Positions 43,940 to 51,822 of a stretch of 64,000 nt of DNA are shown piece after piece. The DNA comes from Geomonas agri. Lineage in GTDB: Bacteria; Desulfobacterota; Desulfuromonadia; Geobacterales; Geobacteraceae. A model generated the notes under the pieces. The model did not search any database, had not been told where the DNA came from, and saw nothing but the letters and a program-made list of their open reading frames with translations. The DNA is taken from the NCBI RefSeq assembly GCF_020179605.1, contig NZ_JAINZO010000001.1, forward strand, positions 806,001 through 870,000, written 5' to 3'. Both the position numbers and the translations under genes were made by a program. Numbering within the stretch: position 1 is the first letter of the stretch; every line of letters begins with the position of its first letter.

Positions 43940-45763
43940 ATGTCCGACTTTAATGGAAGGTTTAGTGACTTTTTCTTAAAAAGCTTGAAATCCCAGATCG
44001 CGAAGGAACCGCCTGCTAGCGAGTATGACCTCAGGGAGCGGGACGGTTTTGGCATACGTGTCCGTCGTTCGGGCATGATCATTTTTTTCTATATGTACAC
44101 AGTGGACCGCAAGCGTAAGTTCATGCGTCTTGGAACCTACCCCCCGGGGGAGGCCTCTCCACAAGGGATATCATTGTCCACTGCTAGGCAGATGCACGCC
44201 GAAGCCTTTGCCAAGGTCATGGCAGGTTTCGACCCGTTGAAAAATTCGAACCCCGAGGGGGGGCAGAAAGGTGCCACTGACATCGTAACTGTTGCGCAGT
44301 TGAAGGCAAGTTACATCGAACACATCACGATTAATCTTGTTCCAAGGAGTGTGAAGCACCAGGATAGCACCCTCGAAAAACACCTGATTCCGGTACTCGG
44401 TTCACGGCCTCTTGATAATATTCGGCGCGCTGATGCAATTTCGCTTGTGGAGTCGATTGCAAAGTCGTCACGCGGTGCCGCTAATAACTGTATTAAAGCA
44501 GCCAGAGCCATGTTCGAGTTCGGAGTTCTAAGGGAGTATCTCCCGATCAACCCCTTTATCAAAGTCTCGCGGGCCGTTCCACAGGCACGACCACGGTCTA
44601 GGAAGCGCAATCTGTCCGTTGATGAAATTCGAGCTTTGTGGAACTATCTTACACTTGGCTACGGTTCTTCAGAGGTTAAGCGCATTTTGAAACTCACTCT
44701 TCTGCTAGGCCAACGTCCTGGGGAAGTGGCAGCAATGAGGTTTGAACACATTGATGGCGATTGGTGGATAATTCCTAAGGAGGAGACGAAAATCGGTAAA
44801 AATCCGAATATAAGGGAGGATTTGAAGTTTGACCAGAGCGTCTACCTTACCCCCTTGGCTAAAGAACTCATCGGAGAAGGCAAATCCGGTTTTGTTTTTG
44901 CCGCCAGAAAGGGGCGGCCGCTCACTGAAGGGGCGCTTTCAGGATATGTTCGTAAGGAAGTAGTTGGTGATGGCGGGACACTAAAAAAAGTCATGTTTAT
45001 GGGCTTACCTCCCTGGGTCCCGCATGATTTGCGGCGCACCATGTCAACGAGAGTCGTTGATGACCTAGGCACAATTCACGAGCATGTCAACGCGATTCTT
45101 GGCCATCTGATTCCGGGAATCCTGGGGATATATGTTCGAAGCCGTTATGATGGTAAAAAGCAAGAGGTTGCGCTGGCGTGGGAAAAGAGATTGCTGGAGA
45201 TTGTCGGTACTCCTGCAGCATCGCCAGTTTTAGTCCAAAATGTTGAACTGAGGCGGGTTCTGACAGACGAGGAAATTAGGACCGTCTGGAAGGGGCTGTC
45301 CTCACTCAATTCCGTCCACTCACCCAGAGCCCTTAAACTTATTCTCCTTAGCGGCCAATCTGTTGGCGCATGTGCTGGATTCTCAAGAGCCAACACTATT
45401 TGTGATACTACCGGAACATGGTGGCAGGTAGGAAATAATAGGATATATCTGACAGATTTTGCCTTGCAACTTGTCGGGAACAAACCTGGATATGCGTTTG
45501 CTCCCAGAAAGAACGGTCACATTAACATTGCTACTTTGTCCTACCACATCCTGAGCAATAAATGCTTTGGCATATCGAAATGGACTCCTGAAGACCTTTG
45601 TTCCACTGCGGCTTCAAAAATACGAGAATTAGGTGCACCGGTTGGTGTTGTTTCAGCCTTTCTTGAAAACTCGCCGGCCAATCCATGGGAGCTAAGGTAT
45701 TGGTTGACATGCTGGGAGAAAGTGCTTCTCGGCATCATAGGGGCCTCGACAACGACAGCGTAG
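43940..45763 (+). CDS. P4-type tyrosine recombinase with duplicated degenerate catalytic domain
   Basis: The start is ATG 43940 (AGAGGGAAGATAAC upstream), not the open frame from 43754. The 607-aa protein has a DUF4102-type arm-binding domain (about 1-100), a SAM-like core-binding domain (115-215) and a complete catalytic domain (225-425): R259 in LLGQRPGE, HDLRR at H362/R365, H389 in ILGH, Y398 in GIYVRSRY. A second copy of the catalytic domain (438-607) aligns throughout (LTDEEIRTVW, KLILLSGQS, RIYLTDFALQL, WTPEDLCST) but has lost the Arg and His residues. The normal family length is about 400 aa. It probably integrates the element at tRNA-Cys. Confidence 0.88.
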   Translation: MSDFNGRFSDFFLKSLKSQIAKEPPASEYDLRERDGFGIRVRRSGMIIFFYMYTVDRKRKFMRLGTYPPGEASPQGISLSTARQMHAEAFAKVMAGFDPLKNSNPEGGQKGATDIVTVAQLKASYIEHITINLVPRSVKHQDSTLEKHLIPVLGSRPLDNIRRADAISLVESIAKSSRGAANNCIKAARAMFEFGVLREYLPINPFIKVSRAVPQARPRSRKRNLSVDEIRALWNYLTLGYGSSEVKRILKLTLLLGQRPGEVAAMRFEHIDGDWWIIPKEETKIGKNPNIREDLKFDQSVYLTPLAKELIGEGKSGFVFAARKGRPLTEGALSGYVRKEVVGDGGTLKKVMFMGLPPWVPHDLRRTMSTRVVDDLGTIHEHVNAILGHLIPGILGIYVRSRYDGKKQEVALAWEKRLLEIVGTPAASPVLVQNVELRRVLTDEEIRTVWKGLSSLNSVHSPRALKLILLSGQSVGACAGFSRANTICDTTGTWWQVGNNRIYLTDFALQLVGNKPGYAFAPRKNGHINIATLSYHILSNKCFGISKWTPEDLCSTAASKIRELGAPVGVVSAFLENSPANPWELRYWLTCWEKVLLGIIGASTTTA

Positions 45764-45823
45764 AAACGAGCAAAGATTTGGCTTGGAAACGCACCATCCG
45801 GACCTGCCACACGTAGCAGTTTT

Positions 45824-45955
45824 TCACTCCTTGAGCCTGGTCTCGATACGCCAGTTGTCCTTTCCAGTCTCGCTGGTTTCGCAGTGGTGAGCAACCCTGC
45901 CCAGCAGTGCGATCGTCATCTGAAGGTACCACGGGCGCTCGGAGGGATCCTCTTT
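45824..45955 (-). pseudogene. Transposition-helper (IstB-like) 3' remnant
   Basis: On the minus strand the frame ending at TGA 45824-45826 reads PSERPWYLQMTIALLGR then VAHHCETSETGKDNWRIE and a short end. The ALLGRVAHHC...TG..WR pattern resembles the C-terminus of IS21 IstB-type ATPases. No start or upstream domains exist, so it would be a fragment of an insertion sequence. The assignment is tentative. Confidence 0.35.
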
Positions 45956-46061
45956 CGTACTCTACTCTCCTTATTCAACCGCCACAGCATTTCTTGAATA
46001 ACGCGATTTTGTCTTACCGTGTAGGCATCTCCCTTTAAATAACGCAGGAAAGGGAGGCAAA

Positions 46062-46241
46062 GTGGCTATTGATCGTGTGATGTCGGGCAAAGAGGTGTGC
46101 GCTGTATTGGGTTGCGGTAGGACAACCCTGTATAGGTTAAGGAAGAAAGGGGATATAGCGCCTAGAATACTGGGCGGCAGACTAGGATATCTCGAATCCG
46201 AGGTGAAAAAATTTCTGAAAAATCTGCCCCTAGCACCATAG
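46062..46241 (+). CDS. AlpA-like HTH excisionase/regulator
   Basis: A 59-aa protein starting at GTG 46062 with GGGAGG 4-5 nt upstream. MSGKEVCAVLGCGRTTLYRL is a MerR/AlpA-type helix-turn-helix and GGRLGYLESEVKKFL the usual wing-and-helix end of AlpA or excisionase proteins. Such proteins control excision of P4-type elements and are normally found near the integrase, as here (298 bp downstream). It was too short for routine ORF calling. Confidence 0.75.
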   Translation: MAIDRVMSGKEVCAVLGCGRTTLYRLRKKGDIAPRILGGRLGYLESEVKKFLKNLPLAP

Positions 46242-46410
46242 CCCCGAAAACACTTTTGCCTCTGTGTCCCGAGTCCTACCTGGACGGTTCAGTTGATGTT
46301 GTGCCCCGCGGATAGCATCTGCTAATTGTATGGACATAAGGTAAGGAAAGTTACACTGAAATGGGCGTTTTTTCAAAAAGGTGCCGTCTATGGCTAAGGA
46401 GAGAGAGAAT

Positions 46411-47274
46411 ATGCATGCAGATGCACTTTGGACAGGCCTGGAAAAAGACAGGATACCTGCGCCGGGCATTGTTGGGGTAGGTAACGAAATTATCGATGTC
46501 GAAGTGGCTATGATTAAGCCACACCCAAACCAACCACGATTGGCTTGTGATGATGGCATCGATGCTCTAGCATCAGATATACGCCACCGCGGACTCCTGC
46601 ATCCTATCATTGTCACCAATAACGGAAGAAATTACGCGCTTGTTTGCGGGCAAAGAAGACTGCTGGCAATGAAAAAAGCGGGATTTTCAACTATACGCGC
46701 TATGGTACTGTCAAATCCCACTGAAATTCTCGAAACAGCATTAGTAGAGAATACCTTGAGAAAAGATCTCGAGGCGTTTGATCTGGCGGAGGCGTTCCAC
46801 GTCTTGCTCCATGGAAAAATGCTCTGTCTTAAAGACATCGCTAGGCTAGTTGGGAAATCAGTATCCTCGGTGTCTGAAATAGCCAACCTGATGCGAATTC
46901 CTGAGCAACTCCGACGCAATGAAAAGCTACGGAGAAAGCCGCTGCGTTTTCAGATAAAATTGAGTAAATATGGCTGTCCGGACGATATATGCGCTGCATT
47001 TGAAGCGTATGAAAAAACTGGCAATTTACCGCCTATGAAAGAGAAATCAAGAGAATCAGCATTGAGGCAGTTATCAAAAGAAATCACAAAAGTTACGATG
47101 CAACTCGCTGAAGTTGACTTTTTGGATCTTGATCTTGGCAGTGCTTTGCACAACCAACTTATAAAAGACGTGACCGCGTTACTGGCAACCGTACATGAGC
47201 GTAGGTGGTTTAGAATTGATTTGATACGGTTCAAACCTTACCAAGTAATTGAGGCAGTTTACGACGATAGATAG
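46411..47274 (+). CDS. ParB/Spo0J-like nuclease-domain protein
   Basis: The start is placed at ATG 46411 because AAGGAG lies 9 nt upstream; GTG 46381 and ATG 46390 are possible. The 287-aa protein has a ParB N-terminal domain: MIKPHPNQPR, HRGLLHPIIV, ALVCGQRRLLAMKKAG (box II, GQRR for GERR) and LVENTLRKDLEAFDLAEAF. An HTH follows (about 135-165, DIARLVGKSVSSVSEIANLM). The C-terminus is alpha-helical and unassigned. No ParA gene is adjacent, so a role in element maintenance or regulation is more likely than classical partition. Confidence 0.8.
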   Translation: MHADALWTGLEKDRIPAPGIVGVGNEIIDVEVAMIKPHPNQPRLACDDGIDALASDIRHRGLLHPIIVTNNGRNYALVCGQRRLLAMKKAGFSTIRAMVLSNPTEILETALVENTLRKDLEAFDLAEAFHVLLHGKMLCLKDIARLVGKSVSSVSEIANLMRIPEQLRRNEKLRRKPLRFQIKLSKYGCPDDICAAFEAYEKTGNLPPMKEKSRESALRQLSKEITKVTMQLAEVDFLDLDLGSALHNQLIKDVTALLATVHERRWFRIDLIRFKPYQVIEAVYDDR

Positions 47275-47374
47275 GGATGAAGGTGACGCCTGATCACCTG
47301 CGACTACATCACTTTCCACACACTGTACTGAGCTGAGGGCACTTTGCTTCGACGCGTCGAAACAACCGCGTAGA

Positions 47375-47605
47375 TTACTTCTCTGGTTCCTGTATATGCT
47401 CCATTATGTTTTCGACGCGGCATCCGAAATATTCGCAAAGGCGATCAATGTTTATCGTCGTCGTGTTATACCCCCGTTGGCCACCTATCCGTGAAAGGGT
47501 AGTTCTCTGAATATTGGTAGCCCGCGCGATTTCTTCTAGCGTTATCCGCCTGTTTTCCTTGAATTCTTTCTCGATTATCAACTCTCGTAGTCTGAATCTG
47601 ATCAT
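47375..47605 (-). CDS. XRE/Cro-like repressor
   Basis: A 76-aa protein with a single HTH: ITLEEIARATNIQRTTLSRI and NIDRLCEYFGCRVENIMEHI, the pattern of small Cro/C1-type regulators (YozG-like). GGGAGGTG lies 7 nt before the ATG. It faces a divergent sigma70-type promoter containing GCAC...GTGC palindromes, so it probably represses the 47753 transcript and itself. Low-GC codon use fits an acquired element. Confidence 0.8.
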   Translation of the reverse strand: MIRFRLRELIIEKEFKENRRITLEEIARATNIQRTTLSRIGGQRGYNTTTINIDRLCEYFGCRVENIMEHIQEPEK

Positions 47606-47671
47606 CTGCGCTCACCTCCCAGTGCATAGAATACACGTAGACTCATAAAATGTCACGTAATACCCATTATT

Positions 47672-47714
47672 GCACGAGAATGTGCTTGACATGCACATTA
47701 GTGCGTGGTATGTT
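47672..47714 (+). promoter_or_regulatory. Strong promoter with GCAC-GTGC operators
   Basis: TTGACA (47686-47691), 17 nt, TATGTT (47709-47714). GCAC-GAGAAT-GTGC (47672-47685) abuts the -35 and GCAC-ATTA-GTGC (47693-47704) lies in the spacer; a weaker GTG-N9-CAC is at 47622-47636 next to the repressor start. The layout is that of a repressor-operator switch for the divergent XRE gene. Confidence 0.65.
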
Positions 47715-47752
47715 TGCTTTGTTGTCGATTTTAAACGGTAAGGGGGGCGTGA

Positions 47753-47926
47753 ATGAAGAGTTTTTTTAGTTACTCTCAGCTGATTTTTACTATGGAGTTC
47801 CTGATGTCATATTGCCTTAATATCCTGCCAACACTCAACCTTCACCGAGTTGGAGTTGTCACTAGCCTTATTCTTTTTTTTGCTCATTCATTCGTCTCTA
47901 TTCGTCATAACGTGTCCCAAAGATGA
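47753..47926 (+). CDS. Putative 57-aa protein under the XRE-controlled promoter
   Basis: ATG 47753 has AAGGGGGG 5-6 nt upstream and lies 39 nt after the promoter at 47686-47714. The product is hydrophobic and Ser/Leu/Phe-rich (FFSYSQLIFTMEFLMSYCL, LILFFAHSFVSI), possibly one or two membrane segments. I do not recognise it. It could be a small toxin-like or a chance frame. Confidence 0.35.
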   Translation: MKSFFSYSQLIFTMEFLMSYCLNILPTLNLHRVGVVTSLILFFAHSFVSIRHNVSQR

Positions 47927-48060
47927 GAGTCGTTGCTTCTATTACAACTGGTTTCCAGGGGAGAGAGCTAGCTGGGCTAGTGGCATGTGATAGGTCTCGC
48001 AAGACGGACAGCGCTGTGACAAGTTATTGTGCTGGTTAACGAATAAAAAATTACTTTTTC

Positions 48061-48816
48061 TTAAAAACCACAAGCAACCACAAGCAACCACAAGCAACCA
48101 CAAGGAACCACAAGCAACCACAAGAAACCACAAGAAACCACAAGAAAACCACAAGAAAACCACAAGAAAACCACAAGAAAACCACAAGAAAACCACAAGT
48201 AAACCACAAGTAAAATGCCCTCTAAGAGTGATGGTGAGATATTTCCCTTTAGAAGTTGCGGCAGTGAGCTTGAGAATACGATAACGGCTATGCACCCGGG
48301 CAGCATGAAGATGAAGCTGGCAGTCACGTAGTGCCAGAACGGTATCCTCGTCAGGCCGAAGGCGTAGTTCAGCAGGTTGAACGGGAAGAGGGGGACCAGT
48401 CGGGTGATGGCGACGATCTTCCCTCCCTGCTCACCCACCTTATGGTCGAGGTCCTGCCATATCTCCCCACTGAGTTTCCCCACCACCCAGTCCCGTGCCA
48501 GGTACCTTGCCACTAGGAAGGAGGCGGAGGCGCCCAAGGTGGCGCCGGTGATGGCATAGACCACTCCCCACACAGGTCCGAACAGCAAGCCGGCGGCAAT
48601 GGCCATGGGAAGGCCGGGCAATAAGAGCACCGACGTGATCCCGTAGAGCAGCACGAAGATGACGGGGGCCAGTATCTCGTGCCCCTGGAGTACTTCCTTC
48701 AGGGCGGTGGGGTCGCAGAGGCTGCTTCCGCCCGCTAACCGGAACAGTACCGCCGCCGTGACTATCAAAAACAATATCGTGGCGGTCTTCATCCGCTTAT
48801 TCGTCTCGGTAGTCAT
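48061..48816 (-). CDS. TVP38/TMEM64 (DedA-like) membrane protein with repeat-encoded tail
   Basis: The start is ATG 48816 (GAGGAGG nine nt upstream). The 251-aa protein has the SNARE-associated/VTT core of TVP38 proteins: VLLLPGLPMAIAAGLLFGP, GATLGASASFLVARYLAR, ITRLVPLFPFNLLNYAFGLT and FMLPGCIAVIV. The family normally ends soon after GILLVV with a short basic tail. Here, from about residue 206, the frame runs into a 10/11-bp DNA repeat and adds about 45 residues of SCGFLVVFLWF-type repeats. The overlap with the Fe-S remnant (ATGA) shows the ancestral operon. Function may be impaired. Confidence 0.75.
   Translation of the reverse strand: MTTETNKRMKTATILFLIVTAAVLFRLAGGSSLCDPTALKEVLQGHEILAPVIFVLLYGITSVLLLPGLPMAIAAGLLFGPVWGVVYAITGATLGASASFLVARYLARDWVVGKLSGEIWQDLDHKVGEQGGKIVAITRLVPLFPFNLLNYAFGLTRIPFWHYVTASFIFMLPGCIAVIVFSSSLPQLLKGNISPSLLEGILLVVYLWFSCGFLVVFLWFSCGFLVVSCGFLWLLVVPCGCLWLLVVACGF
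48064..48213. repeat. 10/11-bp tandem repeat array
   Basis: About eight 10-bp units (ACCACAAGCA, then variants with G and A) pass into about six 11-bp units (ACCACAAGAAA) and two AACCACAAGTA units. Change of unit length within one array points to slippage. It encodes the tail of the minus-strand TVP38 gene. Confidence 0.9.
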
Positions 48817-49022
48817 CTCTTTTCCTCCTCGTTCCCGCAGCACGGTGAATGCCCGCACTTGCGCAACCTGCGTTTCAGCGCCAGCTGGTTCAGGTAGGTG
48901 AAGGGAGCCCTGGATACCTTGGCTGTGCCGGCCATCGCTGCCTCCGGTGTCAGCCAGAGGTCGAGGACATGTACGGTGGCGGCCTTGCCCTGATACGTTT
49001 CCGCACATGCCGCGCAGTAGGT
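48813..49022 (-). pseudogene. 3' remnant of a cysteine-rich Fe-S-binding protein gene
   Basis: The 69 codons before TGA 48813 read TYCAACAETYQGKAATVHVLDL, then TPEAAMAGTAKVSRAPFTYL and a Cys-rich end (KCGHSPCC). This resembles the end of CCG-type (heterodisulfide reductase-like) Fe-S proteins that sit before TVP38 genes. The 5' part is missing: at about 49022 the sequence changes to a TolC gene fragment on the other strand. Confidence 0.5.
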
Positions 49023-49079
49023 CACGATCGGTCTTCCCGCCGCTTCCGCCGCTCGTGACGCGGCCGCGCCGGCAAGCGC

Positions 49080-49672
49080 AAGCTCAAGGAGGACATCGCA
49101 TCGGCCGAGGCTAAGGCTGGTTGCGTCGATACTTCACCGACAAGTCCCTCGGCATCATCGACAAGAACATCAAGATCCTGGACGACTTCATCACCCTTGC
49201 CCAGACTAAGTACTCGGTCGGGCAGGGGGCACAGCAGGATATCTACAAGGCACTTTTGGAGCGCTCCAAGATGCTGGACATGAAGATCTCCCTGGAGCAG
49301 CAGCGCAGAAGCCTCGAGGTGAGCCTCAACTCGCTGCTGAACCGCACCCAGAGTACCAAGGTCGGTGCCGTCCCCGATTTCAAACTGGCACCCTTTGCCT
49401 ACACCCCGGAACAACTGGTGGATATGGCCGAGGAGAACCGGCCGCAACTCAAAGCGGTCAAGGCCCAGATCGAGAAGGGGAGGGCGGGTCACCTGCTGGC
49501 GCAGAAGGAATCTTACCCCGACTTCAACGTCTCCTTCGAATACATGCAGCGACAGAAGGCCATGGGGAGCGACGGTTCCGACATGTACCCGCTGGGCGTC
49601 ACCTTCAACCTTCCCATTCAGAAGGAGCGGCGTGCCGCGATGCGGGCCGAGTCCTCCTCGGAGATAACATGA
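49080..49672 (+). pseudogene. TolC-type metal-efflux outer membrane protein fragment
   Basis: From 49121 a frame reads RRYFTDKSLGIIDKNIKIL, then QTKYSVGQGAQQDIYKALLE and PDFNVSFEYM, the middle of a CusC/CzcC-type TolC protein. The preceding bases continue the family in another frame (RKLKEDIASAEAKAG, about 49080-49110), so there is a frameshift near 49112. Both ends are missing; the frame runs out at TAA 49670-49672, where a full protein would need about 100 more residues. Confidence 0.75.
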
Positions 49673-49750
49673 GCACCGTGGGCGCCTTCGTCTTGTCCCT
49701 GATGATGAAGGGACCGTGATCAAAAGCGTCCCCGAGGCCACCCGCTCGCC

Positions 49751-49858
49751 TTCACCAAGACCTTCTCCATGATGAGGTCGGCCTTCATCGCAATCACGCT
49801 GGTGCCGGTGCTGATGTACTTCCTGATGCGCGGCAAGTTGGGAGGGTGGCTCGCTTGA
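49751..49858 (+). pseudogene. RND heavy-metal pump (CzcA/CusA-type) fragment
   Basis: [21 protein letters not shown] then [11 protein letters not shown], ending TGA 49856-49858, matches the membrane helix and loop of CzcA/CusA RND pumps ([20 protein letters not shown]). Only about 35 codons remain. It follows the TolC fragment, as in czc/cus operons, so an entire metal-efflux operon was probably lost here. Confidence 0.6.
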
Positions 49859-49869
49859 TGGCGATCCCC

Positions 49870-50834
49870 AGGGGGGTGGATGTGATAGTTAAGGTCTAGT
49901 CAAATTCGGAATATGTGGTCAAGCTTTTAGAAAATAAATATCTGTATCGGATTTCTCTCTAGATTCAACCCGCCCGCGCATTCCATGGGAGAGGTTTGTA
50001 TCTGGAGCTTCACTGGCAAGATGGTAGTGGTTGCCCATCAGCCCCCTGTACTGAAGGTGGTGCGTATGCACTGTTGCTGAGAGATGTGGGTACTAAAATG
50101 CCCATATTAAGTGTAATTTACTTATTGCTATTTCATAAACCGCCTGTATACTGTGTCACGCTTCAAGCCGATCCAGGTCTTTCTGCCTCTTTGAGTAGTA
50201 GTTCAACTGTCTGATCGGTAACGAAAGATGGTGTGCAGCTTCCGTGAATTCGGTTGGGAAGAATGAAAAGATTCCTAACCTGTTGGCTCTAACATAAACT
50301 CCCTCTTTTACAGGTGCCGAACTTCCTCTTCGGAGTCATAGTTTGAGACCTGCAAGTTGTCCATTTTTGCTTGTCAGTTGCTTCAGGCGCTTTGCTTCGG
50401 GCACATCCACAACTACCTACCTCTCTACTTCCAGCCCCAACAAGTGCAAGGTTGCGTCCAAGCTTGTTAAATTCTGATATTTTATATTCAGCGAAGGTAT
50501 AAATGCAAACTTCAAATAATATCATATATTTGCCTCTTTGCACTCTTACATCTAAATTAGGAATTCAGGGGTGGGTGAAGCTGTTTATTGGCATCTTGCT
50601 AGCTGTGTTCTTAACAGTTGTGGATCGGCTTCGAATTTTAACCCGGTATCGACGTCCAATGGTGACCCCCCCCCTATGAAATATTGAGCCTTTACAGGTT
50701 GAGGGGGGGCTCAAGATGCCGATGGTGGGTTAACGTTGAATGCCGATTGACAGCATAGGAAGTGCTTAGTGATTTCTTCATCCAGAATGGTTGATAGAAT
50801 AATTTAATAATTTGTAGCTTAGGTTTGGGTTGCT
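49870..50834. other. AT-rich non-coding region with IS-like inverted repeats
   Basis: No convincing gene. Around 50637-50745 TTTTAACCC and GACCCCCCCC are mirrored by GGGGGGGCTC and GGGTTAAC, nested inverted repeats that could be ends of a small or decayed insertion element. Frames at 49996-50214 (+) and 50289-50543 (-) have no ribosome site or recognisable product. Confidence 0.35.
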
Positions 50835-51482
50835 ATGAACATAATTGTTGTGGAAGACACGAAGATAGTGCGATTAAGGCTTGTGGCGCTTCTGGAAGGG
50901 TTGGAGGGCGTCGATGTCGTTGCTGCCGTGGAGTGCGCCGAGGAGGCTCTGGAGTTTATGGCGGACAGTTGCATTGACCTGGTGATCCTCGACCTTTGCC
51001 TCCCGGGTCTCTCGGACGATCAGGCCGTTCAGGCCATAAAAAGGGCCAACCCTGATGTGGAAATATTGATCTACACGGTTTCCGAAAACGACGAAAAAGT
51101 CTTCCCAGCCCTGAAAGCCGGAGCAACCGGCTACTTGCTGAAAAGCGACCAAGAGTCGGAGATTACTGCTGCCATCGAAGAGATTATGGCTGGCGGTTCT
51201 CCCATGACTCCGTCCATCGCCAGAAAGGTAGTCCGCGAATTCCAGCGCGCGCTTAACCACGAAGCATTGAAAGAAACAACCGCCACCCTGTCAAGGCGTG
51301 AAATCCAGATTCTGGAACTCTTATACCGGGGACACGACACCATGGAGGTTGCTAACAGCTTGTGCATCAGCCGTCACACCGTGAAGGCACATATCAAGAA
51401 GATCTATGCGAAGCTCTACGTAAACTCACGTTCACAAGCCGTCTACGAAGCCTTAAACAAAAAATTGATCAAGCCTGAGTAG
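50835..51482 (+). CDS. NarL/LuxR-type response regulator
   Basis: A 215-aa regulator: receiver domain (1-120) with acidic pocket VVEDTK, phospho-acceptor D53 in VILDLCLPG, the T/S switch in IYTVSEND and the conserved Lys in YLLKSDQ; then a LuxR HTH (about 148-212, LSRREIQILELLYRGHDTMEVANSLCISRHTVKAHIKKIYAKL). No partner kinase is adjacent. It lies just upstream of the c-di-GMP riboswitch and protease gene on the same strand and may control them; this is positional inference. Confidence 0.9.
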   Translation: MNIIVVEDTKIVRLRLVALLEGLEGVDVVAAVECAEEALEFMADSCIDLVILDLCLPGLSDDQAVQAIKRANPDVEILIYTVSENDEKVFPALKAGATGYLLKSDQESEITAAIEEIMAGGSPMTPSIARKVVREFQRALNHEALKETTATLSRREIQILELLYRGHDTMEVANSLCISRHTVKAHIKKIYAKLYVNSRSQAVYEALNKKLIKPE

Positions 51483-51604
51483 CTATGAAAATACCCCTTT
51501 TGGGTTATTGCATTTGATAATCATTGCTGTATAAACAAACAACATTAAAATTACTTGCACAACGCGAGGGGACCTGCCAAGCCAAAATAGCTGAAACATA
51601 AAGT

Positions 51605-51725
51605 CTAACTCCGATAATGGCAAAACCGGAGTAATCCGGTGACGCAAAGCTGCGGATCCATGCCGTATATATCTAAAACTACGGTCCTGGATAGTCGAGC
51701 CGACCGAAGAGCATGCGGAGTCAGG
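51605..51725 (+). ncRNA. c-di-GMP-I (GEMM-Ia type) riboswitch aptamer
   Basis: CTCCG/CGGAG closes P1. GGCAAAACCGGA-GUAA-UCCGGUGACGCAAAGC holds the GNRA-capped stem and the conserved GACGCAAAGC; a second arm with GGAUCC...GGUCCUGG and GUCGAGCCGACCGAA completes the fold. The position equal to Vc2 G20 is G here, unlike the two GEMM-Ib copies, so c-di-GMP rather than cGAMP is the expected ligand. It is followed by a strong terminator. Confidence 0.75.
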
Positions 51726-51756
51726 TACTTTGGGATGGCATGACTGTCCAGTGAAT

Positions 51757-51797
51757 AAGCGCCCATCTCCGCGGTCGAGATGGGCGCTTATTTTTTT
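51757..51797 (+). terminator. Riboswitch expression-platform terminator
   Basis: AAGCGCCCATCTC (51757-51769) pairs perfectly with GAGATGGGCGCTT (51777-51789), followed by ATTTTTTT. It ends 25 bp before the protease start codon, so transcription of the protease gene must pass it. Confidence 0.9.
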
Positions 51798-51822
51798 GAG
51801 GTGCATCATGAAGGAGGGATTT

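Noticed and set aside
48064-48213. CRISPR or centromere-like iteron array
   Set aside because: Units are 10-11 bp with no spacers, and the array is translated as the end of the TVP38 frame; no replication gene is adjacent.
51730-51822. N-terminal extension of the S8 protease from TTG 51730
   Set aside because: It lies inside the riboswitch terminator; the signal peptide and AAGGAGGG support ATG 51823.
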